DNA from: Zavarzinia aquatilis
Lineage (GTDB): Bacteria; Pseudomonadota; Alphaproteobacteria; Zavarziniales; Zavarziniaceae
Reading direction: 5' to 3'
DNA: 64,000 nt
NCBI RefSeq assembly: GCF_003173035.1
Contig: NZ_QGLE01000005.1
Span: forward strand, 221,690 to 285,689
Positions within the stretch are counted from its first letter, which is position 1. The number at the start of each line of letters is the position of its first letter. The notes under the pieces are model-generated. The model saw only the letters and a list, made by a program, of their open reading frames with translations, did no database searches and was not told where the DNA came from. A program made the position numbers and the translations under genes. Of this stretch, positions 1 through 7,509 are shown one piece after another.

Positions 1-330
1 CCGGTCGCCATCAACCGCTACCAGACCGAGGCGAAGCGCCTGCTGACCGTGCTCGACACAAGGCTCGCGGGGGCGGAATTCCTGGCCGGGGATTATTCCA
101 TCGCCGATATCGCCAATTTCTGCTGGGCGCGGACGCACAGCTGGTCCGGCGTCGCCATCGACGACCTGCCCCACCTCGCCCGCTGGCTGGCGGCGATCGA
201 GGCGCGGCCGGCGGTTCAGCGCGGCCTGAAGGTGCCCTTCGATATTTCCGAAGTGTTCAAGGGCGAGGACGCCGGCGAGCGTTTCGCCGAAAGCGCCCGC
301 ACCATCGTCACCGGCGGCGACAAGACCTGA
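1..330 (+). CDS. Glutathione S-transferase family protein, 3' part only
   Basis: The reading frame is open from base 1, so the start and the N-terminal thioredoxin-like domain lie outside the window. The visible 109 residues form the all-helical GST C-terminal domain. They include the stretch [14 protein letters not shown], which carries the conserved helix-6 N-capping and Asp residues of this fold, followed by [17 protein letters not shown], typical of YfcG/GstB-like bacterial GSTs. The substrate cannot be read from the sequence. It is cytosolic and probably acts as a glutathione-dependent transferase or disulfide reductase. The next gene starts 79 bp downstream on the same strand, too far to show an operon. 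Confidence 0.9.
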   Translation, partial: PVAINRYQTEAKRLLTVLDTRLAGAEFLAGDYSIADIANFCWARTHSWSGVAIDDLPHLARWLAAIEARPAVQRGLKVPFDISEVFKGEDAGERFAESARTIVTGGDKT

Positions 331-409
331 CCGCCACCGCGACGATTGGCAGCGGGCGGCATGGCCCCCCATCTGCTATGTCAGGCCGGTGAGGGGCCAA
401 GAGGTTTTC

Positions 410-823
410 ATGGCACAGACGATCTACGAACAGATCGGCGGGGAAGAAGGCATCCGTCGCCTGACCCGCCGCTTCTACACCCTGATGGATGAACTGCCGG
501 TGGCGGCGGCCTGCCGGGCGGTGCATGGCCCGTCGCTCGCGGGCGCCGAGCAGAAGCTGTTCGACTATCTGACCGGCTGGCTGGGCGGCCCGCCGCTCTA
601 TACCGACAAGCATGGTCATCCCATGCTGCGCGCCCGCCACATGCCTTTCACCATCGGCGAAGAGGAAATCGAGGGCTGGCTGACCTGCTTCGCCTATGCC
701 TGGGCTGAAGTGGCGGCCGATCTGCCGGCGCGCGATCTCGTCATGCGCAAGGTGGTGGAACTGGCCCACCACATGCGCAACAAGGATGTCGAAGCGCCTC
801 AGAAGGTTACTTCGCTGCTGTAA
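410..823 (+). CDS. Group II truncated haemoglobin
   Basis: This 137-residue protein has the length of a 2-on-2 truncated haemoglobin. Tyr23 fits position B10, His77 in LRARHMPF fits the proximal F8 histidine, and Trp90 in EGWL fits G8; together these are the signature of group II (trHbO) proteins. Such proteins bind O2, NO or peroxide in the cytoplasm and are linked to oxidative or nitrosative stress. I chose the ATG at 410 over an in-frame GTG at 389 because AAGAGG lies just upstream and the family normally begins near this residue. Its 3' end overlaps the convergent deacetylase gene by 25 bp. Confidence 0.9.
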   Translation: MAQTIYEQIGGEEGIRRLTRRFYTLMDELPVAAACRAVHGPSLAGAEQKLFDYLTGWLGGPPLYTDKHGHPMLRARHMPFTIGEEEIEGWLTCFAYAWAEVAADLPARDLVMRKVVELAHHMRNKDVEAPQKVTSLL

Positions 824-1686
824 TAGGGCAGGCCGATCCGGCGGGGGGCATAGAGGCCTTCCGCCGTCACCTTGTTCAGATGGGCGGCGATCTCTTCCAT
901 GCTGGCGAACCAGACGTCGCCCTTGGCCTGCATCTCGTCGATCATCCGGGCGATGGCGTCGAGCCTTGACGGCCGCGCGCTGACCCAGGGATGCCAGACC
1001 CCGACCCAGAGCCCGCCATGGCGCCAGGCCGCGTCGAATTCCGCCATGAACACCGATTTCGCCTCGTCGGGGGAGCGCACGGTCATCTGATAGGCGAAAT
1101 CCGGCGCATGGACATATTGCGGCCAGTCGTCCAGTGCCCAGCTGCTGGGGATTTCGACGAAGGAGCCGCCGCCCGCGGCATCGACCATATGGGGCACGTC
1201 GTCGGTCATCAGCGAGGCGTCGTAGACGAAGCCATATTTGACCAGAAGGTCCGCCGTCGCCGACGAGAAATTATAGAGCGGGGCGCGGAAGCCGCGCGGC
1301 TTCTGCCCGGTCATGCGGCGGATAGTCTCGACCGCGCGGGCGAACAACTCCTCCTGCCGGTCGACGGGCAGGGCGTTGTAATTCTCGTGGATATAGCCGT
1401 GATGGGCGATCTCGTGGCCGCCCTTCAGGATCGCCTCGACCAGATGCGGATAGGTCTCCATGCACCAGGCGGGATAAAAGAAGGTCTGCTTCAGCCCCCG
1501 CTCGGCATAGAGGCGCAGGATGCGCGGCACCGCGATCTCGTCGTAGCGCAGCCAGGAGGTGGTGGCGACCAGCTCCTTCGCCTTCGCCCCCTGTTCCATG
1601 TGCAGGCTGCTGTCGGTGTCGATGTCGAAGGTGAAGGCGACGGCACAGCGCGCGCCATTCGGCCAGGGCACCGGGTTCTCGATCAT
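799..1686 (-). CDS. Polysaccharide deacetylase family protein (CE4)
   Basis: The product has 295 residues. Motif 1 of the NodB/CE4 fold is seen as TFDID (Asp21, Asp23), and the metal-binding histidines lie in GHEIAHHGYIH (His95 or His96, and His100). The overall form resembles the HpPgdA/PuuE branch, whose members act on peptidoglycan-like or small amide substrates without needing a signal peptide; none is present here. The true substrate is unknown. The ATG at 1686 is preceded by GAGGGAGA. A longer in-frame start at 1773 is rejected because the extra 29 codons run into the dispersed palindromic repeat at 1742-1807 and would merely translate it. Confidence 0.87.
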   Translation of the reverse strand: MIENPVPWPNGARCAVAFTFDIDTDSSLHMEQGAKAKELVATTSWLRYDEIAVPRILRLYAERGLKQTFFYPAWCMETYPHLVEAILKGGHEIAHHGYIHENYNALPVDRQEELFARAVETIRRMTGQKPRGFRAPLYNFSSATADLLVKYGFVYDASLMTDDVPHMVDAAGGGSFVEIPSSWALDDWPQYVHAPDFAYQMTVRSPDEAKSVFMAEFDAAWRHGGLWVGVWHPWVSARPSRLDAIARMIDEMQAKGDVWFASMEEIAAHLNKVTAEGLYAPRRIGLPYYSSEVTF

Positions 1687-1741
1687 CGACGCATCTCCCT
1701 CTACGGCACTTGTATCGTCATGAGGGGAGAGGTCTCGTCGC

Positions 1742-1807
1742 GAGATCCCGGCCTTCGCCGGGATGACGAACAAAAAACAGCGTCATCCCGGCGAAGGCCG
1801 GGATCTC
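1742..1807. repeat. Inverted pair of a dispersed palindromic repeat
   Basis: Two 26-bp copies of the same element (1742-1767 and 1782-1807) face each other across a 14-bp A-rich loop, so the whole 66 bp can fold into one long hairpin. Each copy is itself a palindrome built on CCCGGC-N4-GCCGGG. Translated, it gives the VIPAKAGI-type peptide often seen as a false N-terminus in GC-rich proteobacteria. A further copy lies at 60439-60464 and a diverged one at 47325-47349. It sits between the deacetylase start and the end of the CitE-like gene, where it could act as a REP-like transcript stabiliser or terminator. Confidence 0.85.
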
Positions 1808-1903
1808 CGGACCAGAGAGCGCATCCCTCAACCGCGATTAGCCTAAGGCACCGGCGGCGCCCTGTGATCAGGGAAAGCTAAAACTCCGCTTTGAGGCGTG
1901 CCG

Positions 1904-2767
1904 TCAGCGCGCGGCCTTGGTCAGGATGCGCCGGGCAAGGGCGAGGTTGCGGCGGTCGACCGTGGCGCCGCCGGGCAGGGTGGCGAGGTCGTCCGCCGTC
2001 CCGTCGAAGGCGGCGACGATGGCGCGGGCAAGGGCGGTTTCGTCTTCCGTCGGGGTGAAGATCGCCCGCACCTGATCGGCGTCGTCGAAGGTGGTGACGA
2101 TCTTGGCATCGAAGCCCATGGCCCGGGCGCGGCGGAAGGCCGCCGTCCGTTCTTCGCCCTGAAGGGGGCGGGCCACCGGCCCGTCGATGACGACGAGCCC
2201 ATGGGTCCGTGCCGCCATCAGGGCCATGGCCCGGGCCGTGACCACCGGCGGGGCGTCGTCGTCGCGGGCGCAGCCGAGGGCGCGCGACAGGTCGAAGGGG
2301 CCCATGGTGAATCCGGCGAGGCGCGGCGTCGCCGCCGCGATGGCGTCCAGATGCAGAAAAGCGGGCGGCGATTCGAGGACGGCGATCAGCGGCACCGGCC
2401 GCTCCGTCACCGCCTCGATCGCCGCTTCCGCGATCAGCAGGTCGTCGGCACATTCGACCTTGGGCACGACAATGGCATCGAGCCGGGGCAAGGCGGCGAT
2501 CACCGGCACATCGGCCCCGAACCAGGGGGAGCGGACGGAATTGCTGCGCACGAAGACGGCGATCCCCGGATCGAGCGCGGCGATCCGCCCCGCCACCATA
2601 TCCCGGGCCGCCGCCTTGTTGTCCGGCACCACCTCGTCCTCGAGGTCGACGATCACCGCGTCGATCCGTGCGCCCGCGACCTGCGCCCAGCTCTCGCCCT
2701 TCTCGACGCTGCAGAAGAAGACATTGCGCGGGGCCAGGGGGAGGGAGCGGGGCATGGTCGTTTCCAT
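1904..2767 (-). CDS. HpcH/HpaI aldolase / CitE-like CoA ester lyase
   Basis: The 287-residue protein has the TIM-barrel features of the citrate lyase beta-subunit family. These are a DAVIVDLEDEVVPDNK segment with the acidic phosphate/metal site, VPKVE near the middle, and GPFDLSRALG late in the chain. Members cleave or form C-C bonds in acyl-CoA or oxo-acid substrates with Mg2+. No partner citrate lyase subunits are present, so a stand-alone lyase or thioesterase role is likely and the substrate is open. Two starts are possible: ATG at 2767 (used) and ATG at 2755, which has GGAA eight bases upstream. No other gene clearly shares its transcript. Confidence 0.85.
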   Translation of the reverse strand: METTMPRSLPLAPRNVFFCSVEKGESWAQVAGARIDAVIVDLEDEVVPDNKAAARDMVAGRIAALDPGIAVFVRSNSVRSPWFGADVPVIAALPRLDAIVVPKVECADDLLIAEAAIEAVTERPVPLIAVLESPPAFLHLDAIAAATPRLAGFTMGPFDLSRALGCARDDDAPPVVTARAMALMAARTHGLVVIDGPVARPLQGEERTAAFRRARAMGFDAKIVTTFDDADQVRAIFTPTEDETALARAIVAAFDGTADDLATLPGGATVDRRNLALARRILTKAAR

Positions 2768-2919
2768 TTTCTCGTTTGGCTTCTGCCGCCTTCATTGACC
2801 GCTGGATAGCGGTGGGGATTTGTCGAAGAGTAGCCATTGGCGAGCCGGGAAGCCTCTCCATTTTCTGGTTCGGGATCGGGCGCCGGTCGTGACATCGTAA
2901 AGACGAGGTGATGCGGCAG

Positions 2920-3465
2920 ATGGTGATCAACAGCAGGGACTGCGGCCGCATCGTTGTCTCTCGCGCCGCGGATGTCGCGGACTTGCGTGATTTCGGCTTC
3001 AGGTGGTTCGACAACCGCTTCCAGGGGGCCGGTGGATTTGCGGTCCCCCTGAGCAGGCAAAGCGCCAAGGGCGTCCTGGCGTTCGATGAGGTCGAGCCGG
3101 CGCTGGATGTGACACTTCGGGCAGAGGCGACACTGGCAATGGACGACCCAGGCTTCTCCATCGGGCCGACCATTATCTCGGTCGGTCGTGACATGAGAGA
3201 GCATTTCCGTGATCGTTTGACCGGCCTCGAGATCACCCTGTTCCGCGCGGATTGCTGGGGCGGCGAGGAGCCGCTGACGCCGAAGACAGTCTCACAGGCC
3301 TTGGCTGTCGTGACGGAAAACGCGCCGTCCGCCCGACCCCATGGCAAGGCGCGCTTGTCGCTAACCGCGACCTTGGGCACGCGGTACGGACGGATCATAT
3401 TCCGCCGACCTTTGCTCGACCGGCTCACGAAGCACGTCTTCGTGCGGGTCGTCTGGCCGACGTGA
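2920..3465 (+). CDS. Hypothetical protein, no recognised domain
   Basis: The 181-residue product begins MVINSRDCGRIVV. I do not recognise the family. It has balanced composition, no signal peptide and no membrane segment, and its C-terminal third is rich in Arg and basic. The ATG at 2920 is preferred over ATG 2911 or GTG 2908 because GAGGTG ends at the right distance from it. The reverse-strand frames across the same bases are Arg/Ser-rich and read like antisense, which supports the plus-strand call. It lies alone between two minus-strand genes, and its stop codon lies inside a 27-bp direct repeat. Expression is unproven. Confidence 0.5.
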   Translation: MVINSRDCGRIVVSRAADVADLRDFGFRWFDNRFQGAGGFAVPLSRQSAKGVLAFDEVEPALDVTLRAEATLAMDDPGFSIGPTIISVGRDMREHFRDRLTGLEITLFRADCWGGEEPLTPKTVSQALAVVTENAPSARPHGKARLSLTATLGTRYGRIIFRRPLLDRLTKHVFVRVVWPT

Positions 3466-3518
3466 GCGGCCTGGCCGCTCTGTCGCTCACTTGAGCGGCC
3501 TGGCCGCTCTGTCGCTCA
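3463..3518. repeat. Tandem 27-bp direct repeat with hairpins between convergent genes
   Basis: A 27-bp unit occurs twice with a 29-bp period (3463-3489 and 3492-3518). Each copy contains the palindrome GAGCGGCC-T-GGCCGCTC and can form a stable hairpin on either strand. The first copy begins with the TGA stop of the plus-strand hypothetical gene, and the second ends with the stop codon of the minus-strand GDPD gene. The position suggests a doubled bidirectional terminator, although no U-tract follows. Confidence 0.8.
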
Positions 3519-4259
3519 AGGCCGGAAGCCCTCGAAGATGATGTTGTCGGCGTGCTCGCTCGCGCGTTTGCGCTCGGCCGTGGTGCGGACGGTCCAGGTC
3601 AGCAGGGGCAGGCCCTGCGCCCGCGCGCGGCGTGTCGCGCGGCTGGGCACGGCGCGGATGTCATAGGCGATGAAATGCGGCCGCGTGATCGGGTTCAGCA
3701 GCATGTGGGTCATCACCCATTGCTCGTGCAGGCGCAAGGGCTCGTCATCCATGCGGAAATCCATGGCGATCTGCCCGCGCGGCACGAAGGGGGCGTGGCG
3801 CTTGAACCATAGGATGCTGCGCGGGTTGAACGACTGGATGGCAAAGGCACCGCGATAATCCTCGAGCGCGGCGAAGGTCGCCGCTTCCAGCGGGCCGACC
3901 TTGCCGCGCGCCGCCTTCACCTCGATCAGGAACGGCACCCGGCCAGCCACCAGCTTCAGCACGTCGCGAAGCGTCGGGATGGTCTCGCCAGTGTCACCGA
4001 GGGTCATGCCGCGCAGGTCGCCGGCGCGGAAGCTGTCGACCCGCCCGCTCTCGCCGGTCATGCGGTCGAGGGTGTCGTCGTGGAACACCATGGGCACGCC
4101 GTCGGCCGAGACCTGGATGTCCAGCTCGATGGCATAGCCCGCCTCGGCGGCGGCCATGATGGCGGCGCGGCTGTTCTCGGGGATGCCGGCCGCCTTGTCG
4201 TGCAGCCCGCGATGGGCGACCGGCTGGCGGCGCAGCCAGTCCATGTTCTGGTGCTGCAA
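3516..4259 (-). CDS. Glycerophosphodiester phosphodiesterase (GDPD)
   Basis: This 247-residue protein contains the GDPD active-site set: His16-Arg17 in VAHRGLHD, Glu28-Asn29 in PENS, Glu45 and Asp47 in IELDIQ, and His60 in MVFHDD. It would hydrolyse glycerophosphodiesters to glycerol-3-phosphate and the alcohol, using a divalent metal. No signal peptide is visible, so it is a cytosolic UgpQ-like enzyme. The start codon lies 2 bp after the stop of ridA, so the two are translationally coupled in an aguA-ridA-GDPD operon. The link to agmatine breakdown is not obvious and may only be shared salvage. Confidence 0.92.
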   Translation of the reverse strand: MQHQNMDWLRRQPVAHRGLHDKAAGIPENSRAAIMAAAEAGYAIELDIQVSADGVPMVFHDDTLDRMTGESGRVDSFRAGDLRGMTLGDTGETIPTLRDVLKLVAGRVPFLIEVKAARGKVGPLEAATFAALEDYRGAFAIQSFNPRSILWFKRHAPFVPRGQIAMDFRMDDEPLRLHEQWVMTHMLLNPITRPHFIAYDIRAVPSRATRRARAQGLPLLTWTVRTTAERKRASEHADNIIFEGFRP

Positions 4260-4261
4260 GA

Positions 4262-4729
4262 TCAGGCGATCTCGAAGATGGCTTCGACCTCGACCGCGGC
4301 GCCGAGCGGCAGGGCGTTGGTGCCGACGGCGGAGCGGGCATGGCGGCCGGCATCGCCGAATACCGCGACGAAAAGGTCGGAGGCGCCATTGGCGACCTTG
4401 GGCTGCTCGGTGAAGGCATCGTTGCAGGCGATGAAGGCGACGAGCTTCACCACCCGCTTCACCCGGCCGAGGTCGCCGCCCAGCGCGATCTTCGCCTGCG
4501 CGATCAGGTTGATGGCGCAGAGCTTCGCCGCCGCATTGCCGCTTTCCGCATCGAGATCGTTGCCGAGCTTGCCCTTGACGAGGCCATCCGGCCCGATGGG
4601 CAATTGCCCCGAGATGAAGAGCAGATCGCCGCTGATGACGAAGGGCACGTAATTGGCGACCGGGGCGGCCGGCACCGGCAGGGTGATGCCGAGTTCGGCA
4701 AGGCGGGCTTCGGCGGGGGAAAGGCTCAT
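4262..4729 (-). CDS. RidA/YjgF family protein
   Basis: The 155-residue product has the RidA fold, with FISGQLP near residue 40 and the C-terminal substrate-binding region RSAVGTNALPLGAAVEVEA carrying the family Arg and Glu. It is longer at the N-terminus than archetypal 130-residue RidA and belongs to the larger YjgH/Rid subfamilies. RidA deaminases clear reactive enamine/imine intermediates; other Rid subfamilies have unknown roles. It sits 15 bp after aguA and 2 bp before the GDPD gene, consistent with cotranscription. Its placement after an amidino-hydrolase fits a housekeeping role near nitrogen metabolism. Confidence 0.9.
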   Translation of the reverse strand: MSLSPAEARLAELGITLPVPAAPVANYVPFVISGDLLFISGQLPIGPDGLVKGKLGNDLDAESGNAAAKLCAINLIAQAKIALGGDLGRVKRVVKLVAFIACNDAFTEQPKVANGASDLFVAVFGDAGRHARSAVGTNALPLGAAVEVEAIFEIA

Positions 4730-4744
4730 GTCAGATCTCCGAAA

Positions 4745-5848
4745 TCAGTCCGGGCGGCCGATCGGCTGCTGCTGGGTGATGCAATGGATGTTGCCGCCGC
4801 CGAGCAGAATCTCGTGCCCCGGCACGGCGATGACCCGGCGCTCCGGGAACAGGCGGGCGACGATGGCCTCCGCCGCCGCGTCGGTCGCGGGGTCCAGCCG
4901 CGGCATCACGACGGTGCCGTTGCCGATATAGAAATTGACGTAGGAACCGGCGAGGCGCAGCCCCGCCGCCCGCTCCTGGCCGCCATCGTCGTCGAGGCCG
5001 CCGAAATCGACGCTGTCCATTTCCGCTTCGGCGCGGAAGAGGGGGCCGGGGGCGGGAATCTTCACCACCTCGATGGCGCGGCCTTTGGCGTCGCGGGCCT
5101 TCGACAGGCGCTCGAAGGCATCCTGCGAGATGGCGAATTGCGGATCGTCGCGGTCTGCCGTCCAGGTCAGGGCGACGACGCCCGGCCGGACATAGCAGGC
5201 AAGATTGTCGACATGGCCGTCGGTCTCGTCGTCCAGCACGCCGGGGCCGAGCCAGATCGTCTTCTCGATCCCGAGGTAATCCTTCAGGAGCTGCTCGATT
5301 TCCCCGCGCGAGAGATGCGGGTTGCGGTTGGGGTTCAGCAGGCATTCCTCGGTGGTGATCACCGTGCCTTCGCCATCGACATGGATCGAGCCGCCCTCGA
5401 GGATCAGCGGCGCGCGGTAGCGCGGTACCCGTTCCATTTCCAGGATCTTGGCGGCGACCAGCTCGTCCTGATCGTGGGGGTTATAGAGCCCGCCCCAGGC
5501 GTTGAAGCCCCAGTCGACGCCGCGCAGGCGGCCCTTGCTGTCGGTCACGAAGCTGGGCCCCGTATCGCGGCACCAGGCGTCGTTCGTCGTCACCTCGACC
5601 ACGCGAATATGGCGGGGCAGGCGGCGGCGGGCCTGCACGAACTGCCGGGCGGAGGCAAGGACGGTGACCGGCTCCCCGCTCGCGATGGCGGTCGCGACCT
5701 GGGCGAAGGCTTCCTGCGCCGGCTTGGCGCCGTTTCGCCAATTGTCCGTCCGCTCGGGCCAGATCATCCAGCAGCCCTGATGCGGCTCGAACTCGCCGGG
5801 CATGCGAAAGCCGTCGGCGCGCGGGGTCGATGTCAGGGTTTCGGCCAT
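4745..5848 (-). CDS. aguA: Agmatine deiminase
   Basis: The 367-residue protein matches the length of bacterial agmatine deiminase. The nucleophile is Cys356 in [11 protein letters not shown] near the C-terminus, and the pentein-fold Asp/His residues appear in RDTGP and ETDGHVDN. It converts agmatine to N-carbamoylputrescine and NH3 in the cytosol. The next enzyme, N-carbamoylputrescine amidase, is encoded divergently at 6174, so the window holds both steps from agmatine to putrescine. The ATG at 5848 has GAGGAGA upstream; the frame continues further upstream but that extension would run antisense through the excalibur gene. ridA follows after 15 bp. Confidence 0.95.
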   Translation of the reverse strand: MAETLTSTPRADGFRMPGEFEPHQGCWMIWPERTDNWRNGAKPAQEAFAQVATAIASGEPVTVLASARQFVQARRRLPRHIRVVEVTTNDAWCRDTGPSFVTDSKGRLRGVDWGFNAWGGLYNPHDQDELVAAKILEMERVPRYRAPLILEGGSIHVDGEGTVITTEECLLNPNRNPHLSRGEIEQLLKDYLGIEKTIWLGPGVLDDETDGHVDNLACYVRPGVVALTWTADRDDPQFAISQDAFERLSKARDAKGRAIEVVKIPAPGPLFRAEAEMDSVDFGGLDDDGGQERAAGLRLAGSYVNFYIGNGTVVMPRLDPATDAAAEAIVARLFPERRVIAVPGHEILLGGGNIHCITQQQPIGRPD

Positions 5849-5889
5849 GCTGCTCTCCTCGTCGGCGCCCATCCTGCCGCCAAGGCCCC

Positions 5890-5917
5890 TTGGCGGGCAA
5901 GCCGTGTCGGCTACAAT
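5890..5917 (+). promoter_or_regulatory. Putative sigma-70-type promoter for the excalibur gene
   Basis: TTGGCG (5890-5895) and TACAAT (5912-5917) are separated by 16 bp. The expected transcription start, six or seven bases after the -10 box, falls on or next to the ATG at 5924. The gene has no Shine-Dalgarno sequence, so this pattern predicts a leaderless mRNA. The -35 box matches the consensus at four of six positions. Confidence 0.5.
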
Positions 5918-5923
5918 CGCGCC

Positions 5924-6124
5924 ATGCGTGTTCTGCTCCTCTGCCTCGTCGTCGCGGCGCCGGCCCATGCCGGGCCGCCCAAACCCTTCTGCGGCGAGAA
6001 GAAGGAATGCCGGCAGATGGCGGATTGCGACGAAGCACAATTCTATTACAGCCAGTGCGGCGAAGCCCGGCTCGACCGGGATGGCGACGGTGTGCCCTGC
6101 GAAGAGCTGTGCCGCTTCAAGTAA
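5924..6124 (+). CDS. Small secreted excalibur-domain protein
   Basis: This 66-residue protein starts [17 protein letters not shown], a clear signal peptide cleaved after AHA. The mature part of about 50 residues ends with [14 protein letters not shown], the DxDxDGxxCE calcium-binding core of the excalibur domain, and has six cysteines, suggesting disulfides in the periplasm. Excalibur domains occur on extracellular proteins and bind Ca2+; a stand-alone one has no assigned function. It lies between the divergent aguA and the downstream aguB. It is hidden at the end of a long spurious antisense frame and lacks a ribosome binding site. Confidence 0.75.
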   Translation: MRVLLLCLVVAAPAHAGPPKPFCGEKKECRQMADCDEAQFYYSQCGEARLDRDGDGVPCEELCRFK

Positions 6125-6173
6125 GGCCGAAGCTGGGGCAGACTGCGGTCGCAGCGAAGAGGGGAGTCGAGAG

Positions 6174-7067
6174 ATGCGTGAAGTCACCGTCGCGGCGACG
6201 CAGATGGCCTGCGGCTGGGATCTGGCCGCCAATATCGCCAGGGCCGAGGCGCTGGTGCGCGAGGCCGCGGGCAAGGGCGCCCGGATCATCCTGATCCAGG
6301 AATTGTTCGAGACGCCCTATTTCTGCCAGGACCAGATCCACGATTTCTTTTCGCTGGCGAAGCCCTTCGACGACAATCCGCTGATCGCCCATTTCGCCGC
6401 GCTCGCGGCCGAACTCGGCGTCGTCCTGCCGATCTCCTATTTCGAGCGGGCGGGTCAGGCCCATTTCAACTCGATCGCCATTGCCGATGCCGACGGCTCG
6501 ATCCTCGGCAACTACCGCAAGAGCCATATTCCCGATGGCCCCGGCTATACCGAGAAATTCTACTTCTCGCCGGGCGATACCGGTTTCCGGGTCTGGGACA
6601 CGCGCTTCGCCCGCATCGGCGTCGGCATCTGCTGGGATCAATGGTTCCCCGAATGCGCCCGCTCCATGGCGCTGATGGGCGCCGAAATCCTGTTCTATCC
6701 GACCGCCATCGGCTCGGAACCGCATGATCCGACTCTCGATTCGGCGGCGCATTGGCAGCGGGTGATGCAGGGCCATGCCGGCGCCAATCTCATTCCCCTC
6801 GTCGCCTCCAACCGGGTGGGGACGGAAGCCGGGCGACACGGCACCGCGATCACCTTCTACGGCTCGTCCTTCATCGCCGATCCGACCGGCGCCAAGGTGG
6901 CGGAGGCCGATCGGGTGACGGAAGGCGTGCTGACCGCGACCTTCGATCTCGATGCTATCGCGCATCAACGCCGCTCCTGGGGCATCTTCCGCGACCGGCG
7001 GCCGGAACTCTACGACACGGTGCTGTCGCTCGACGGGGAAAATCCGCACGCCGCCGCCGGGTATTGA
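6174..7067 (+). CDS. aguB: N-carbamoylputrescine amidase
   Basis: The 297-residue nitrilase-superfamily enzyme has the catalytic triad Glu43 (QELFETPYF), Lys116 ([12 protein letters not shown]) and Cys153 ([10 protein letters not shown]). The flanking sequences are those of the AguB branch rather than of beta-ureidopropionase. It hydrolyses N-carbamoylputrescine to putrescine, CO2 and NH3, completing the pathway begun by aguA. The start ATG at 6174 has GAGGGGAG upstream at normal spacing. It is separated from the excalibur gene by 49 bp and may share its transcript. Putrescine supply for growth or use of agmatine as a nitrogen source are both plausible roles. Confidence 0.95.
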   Translation: MREVTVAATQMACGWDLAANIARAEALVREAAGKGARIILIQELFETPYFCQDQIHDFFSLAKPFDDNPLIAHFAALAAELGVVLPISYFERAGQAHFNSIAIADADGSILGNYRKSHIPDGPGYTEKFYFSPGDTGFRVWDTRFARIGVGICWDQWFPECARSMALMGAEILFYPTAIGSEPHDPTLDSAAHWQRVMQGHAGANLIPLVASNRVGTEAGRHGTAITFYGSSFIADPTGAKVAEADRVTEGVLTATFDLDAIAHQRRSWGIFRDRRPELYDTVLSLDGENPHAAAGY

Positions 7068-7146
7068 CGACAATCGGGGCGGGTCTTTCACCGAAATTTT
7101 ACCCTCGACGGCCAAGAATGGATCATTCGCGCCGGAGACCCGCCTC

Positions 7147-7488
7147 ATGTCCGATACCGAAGTCCTGACCCCGCTCGAAGAGGCGGCCTTTCCCTTCCTG
7201 CAACACGCGGTCCTGCTGGATCAGGCGCGGGGGGCGCTGGCCATTCTCGACAAGGCGCTGATCCAGAATGCCGACCTGTGGCTTCGCCTGTCCGAACACG
7301 CGGCACTGAACGGCGCCGAGATCACGGGCGAGGTGATGGACTTCATCAACCGGACCGCGACCTTCACCGCGAAAGTGGCGAAGAGCCTGCAGGGCGAAGT
7401 CGACAACGATCTGATCGACAAGCTGATCGCGCTCAACTTCAACATGTCGGAAGCGATCCTGAAGGGCGGCTCGCCGGTTTCCGGTTGA
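7147..7488 (+). CDS. Small acidic helical protein of unknown function
   Basis: The 113-residue product is predicted almost entirely alpha-helical and acidic, with no signal peptide or membrane segment. I do not recognise a family. It starts MSDTEVLTPLEEAAF and contains a long amphipathic stretch around residues 20-100. The start ATG follows a pyrimidine-rich leader with no strong Shine-Dalgarno sequence. It converges on the minus-strand flagellin-cluster gene ending at 7510, only 21 bp away, so it may belong with the flagellar island as a chaperone-like protein. That is position-based inference only. Confidence 0.6.
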   Translation: MSDTEVLTPLEEAAFPFLQHAVLLDQARGALAILDKALIQNADLWLRLSEHAALNGAEITGEVMDFINRTATFTAKVAKSLQGEVDNDLIDKLIALNFNMSEAILKGGSPVSG

Positions 7489-7509
7489 GCCTTTGCCCGG
7501 CCGGCGGGC

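Noticed and set aside
1687..1773. Longer start for the polysaccharide deacetylase
   Set aside because: The extra codons translate the dispersed palindrome (VIPAKAGI-type), and a good ribosome binding site precedes the internal ATG at 1686.
1878..3428. A 516-codon minus-strand frame covering the CitE-like gene and the region to 3428
   Set aside because: It is out of frame with the CitE-like gene and reads as Arg/Ser-rich antisense over the hypothetical gene at 2920.
4340..5923. Long plus-strand frame leading into the excalibur gene
   Set aside because: It is antisense to ridA and aguA. Only the last 67 codons, with a signal peptide and excalibur motif, are real.
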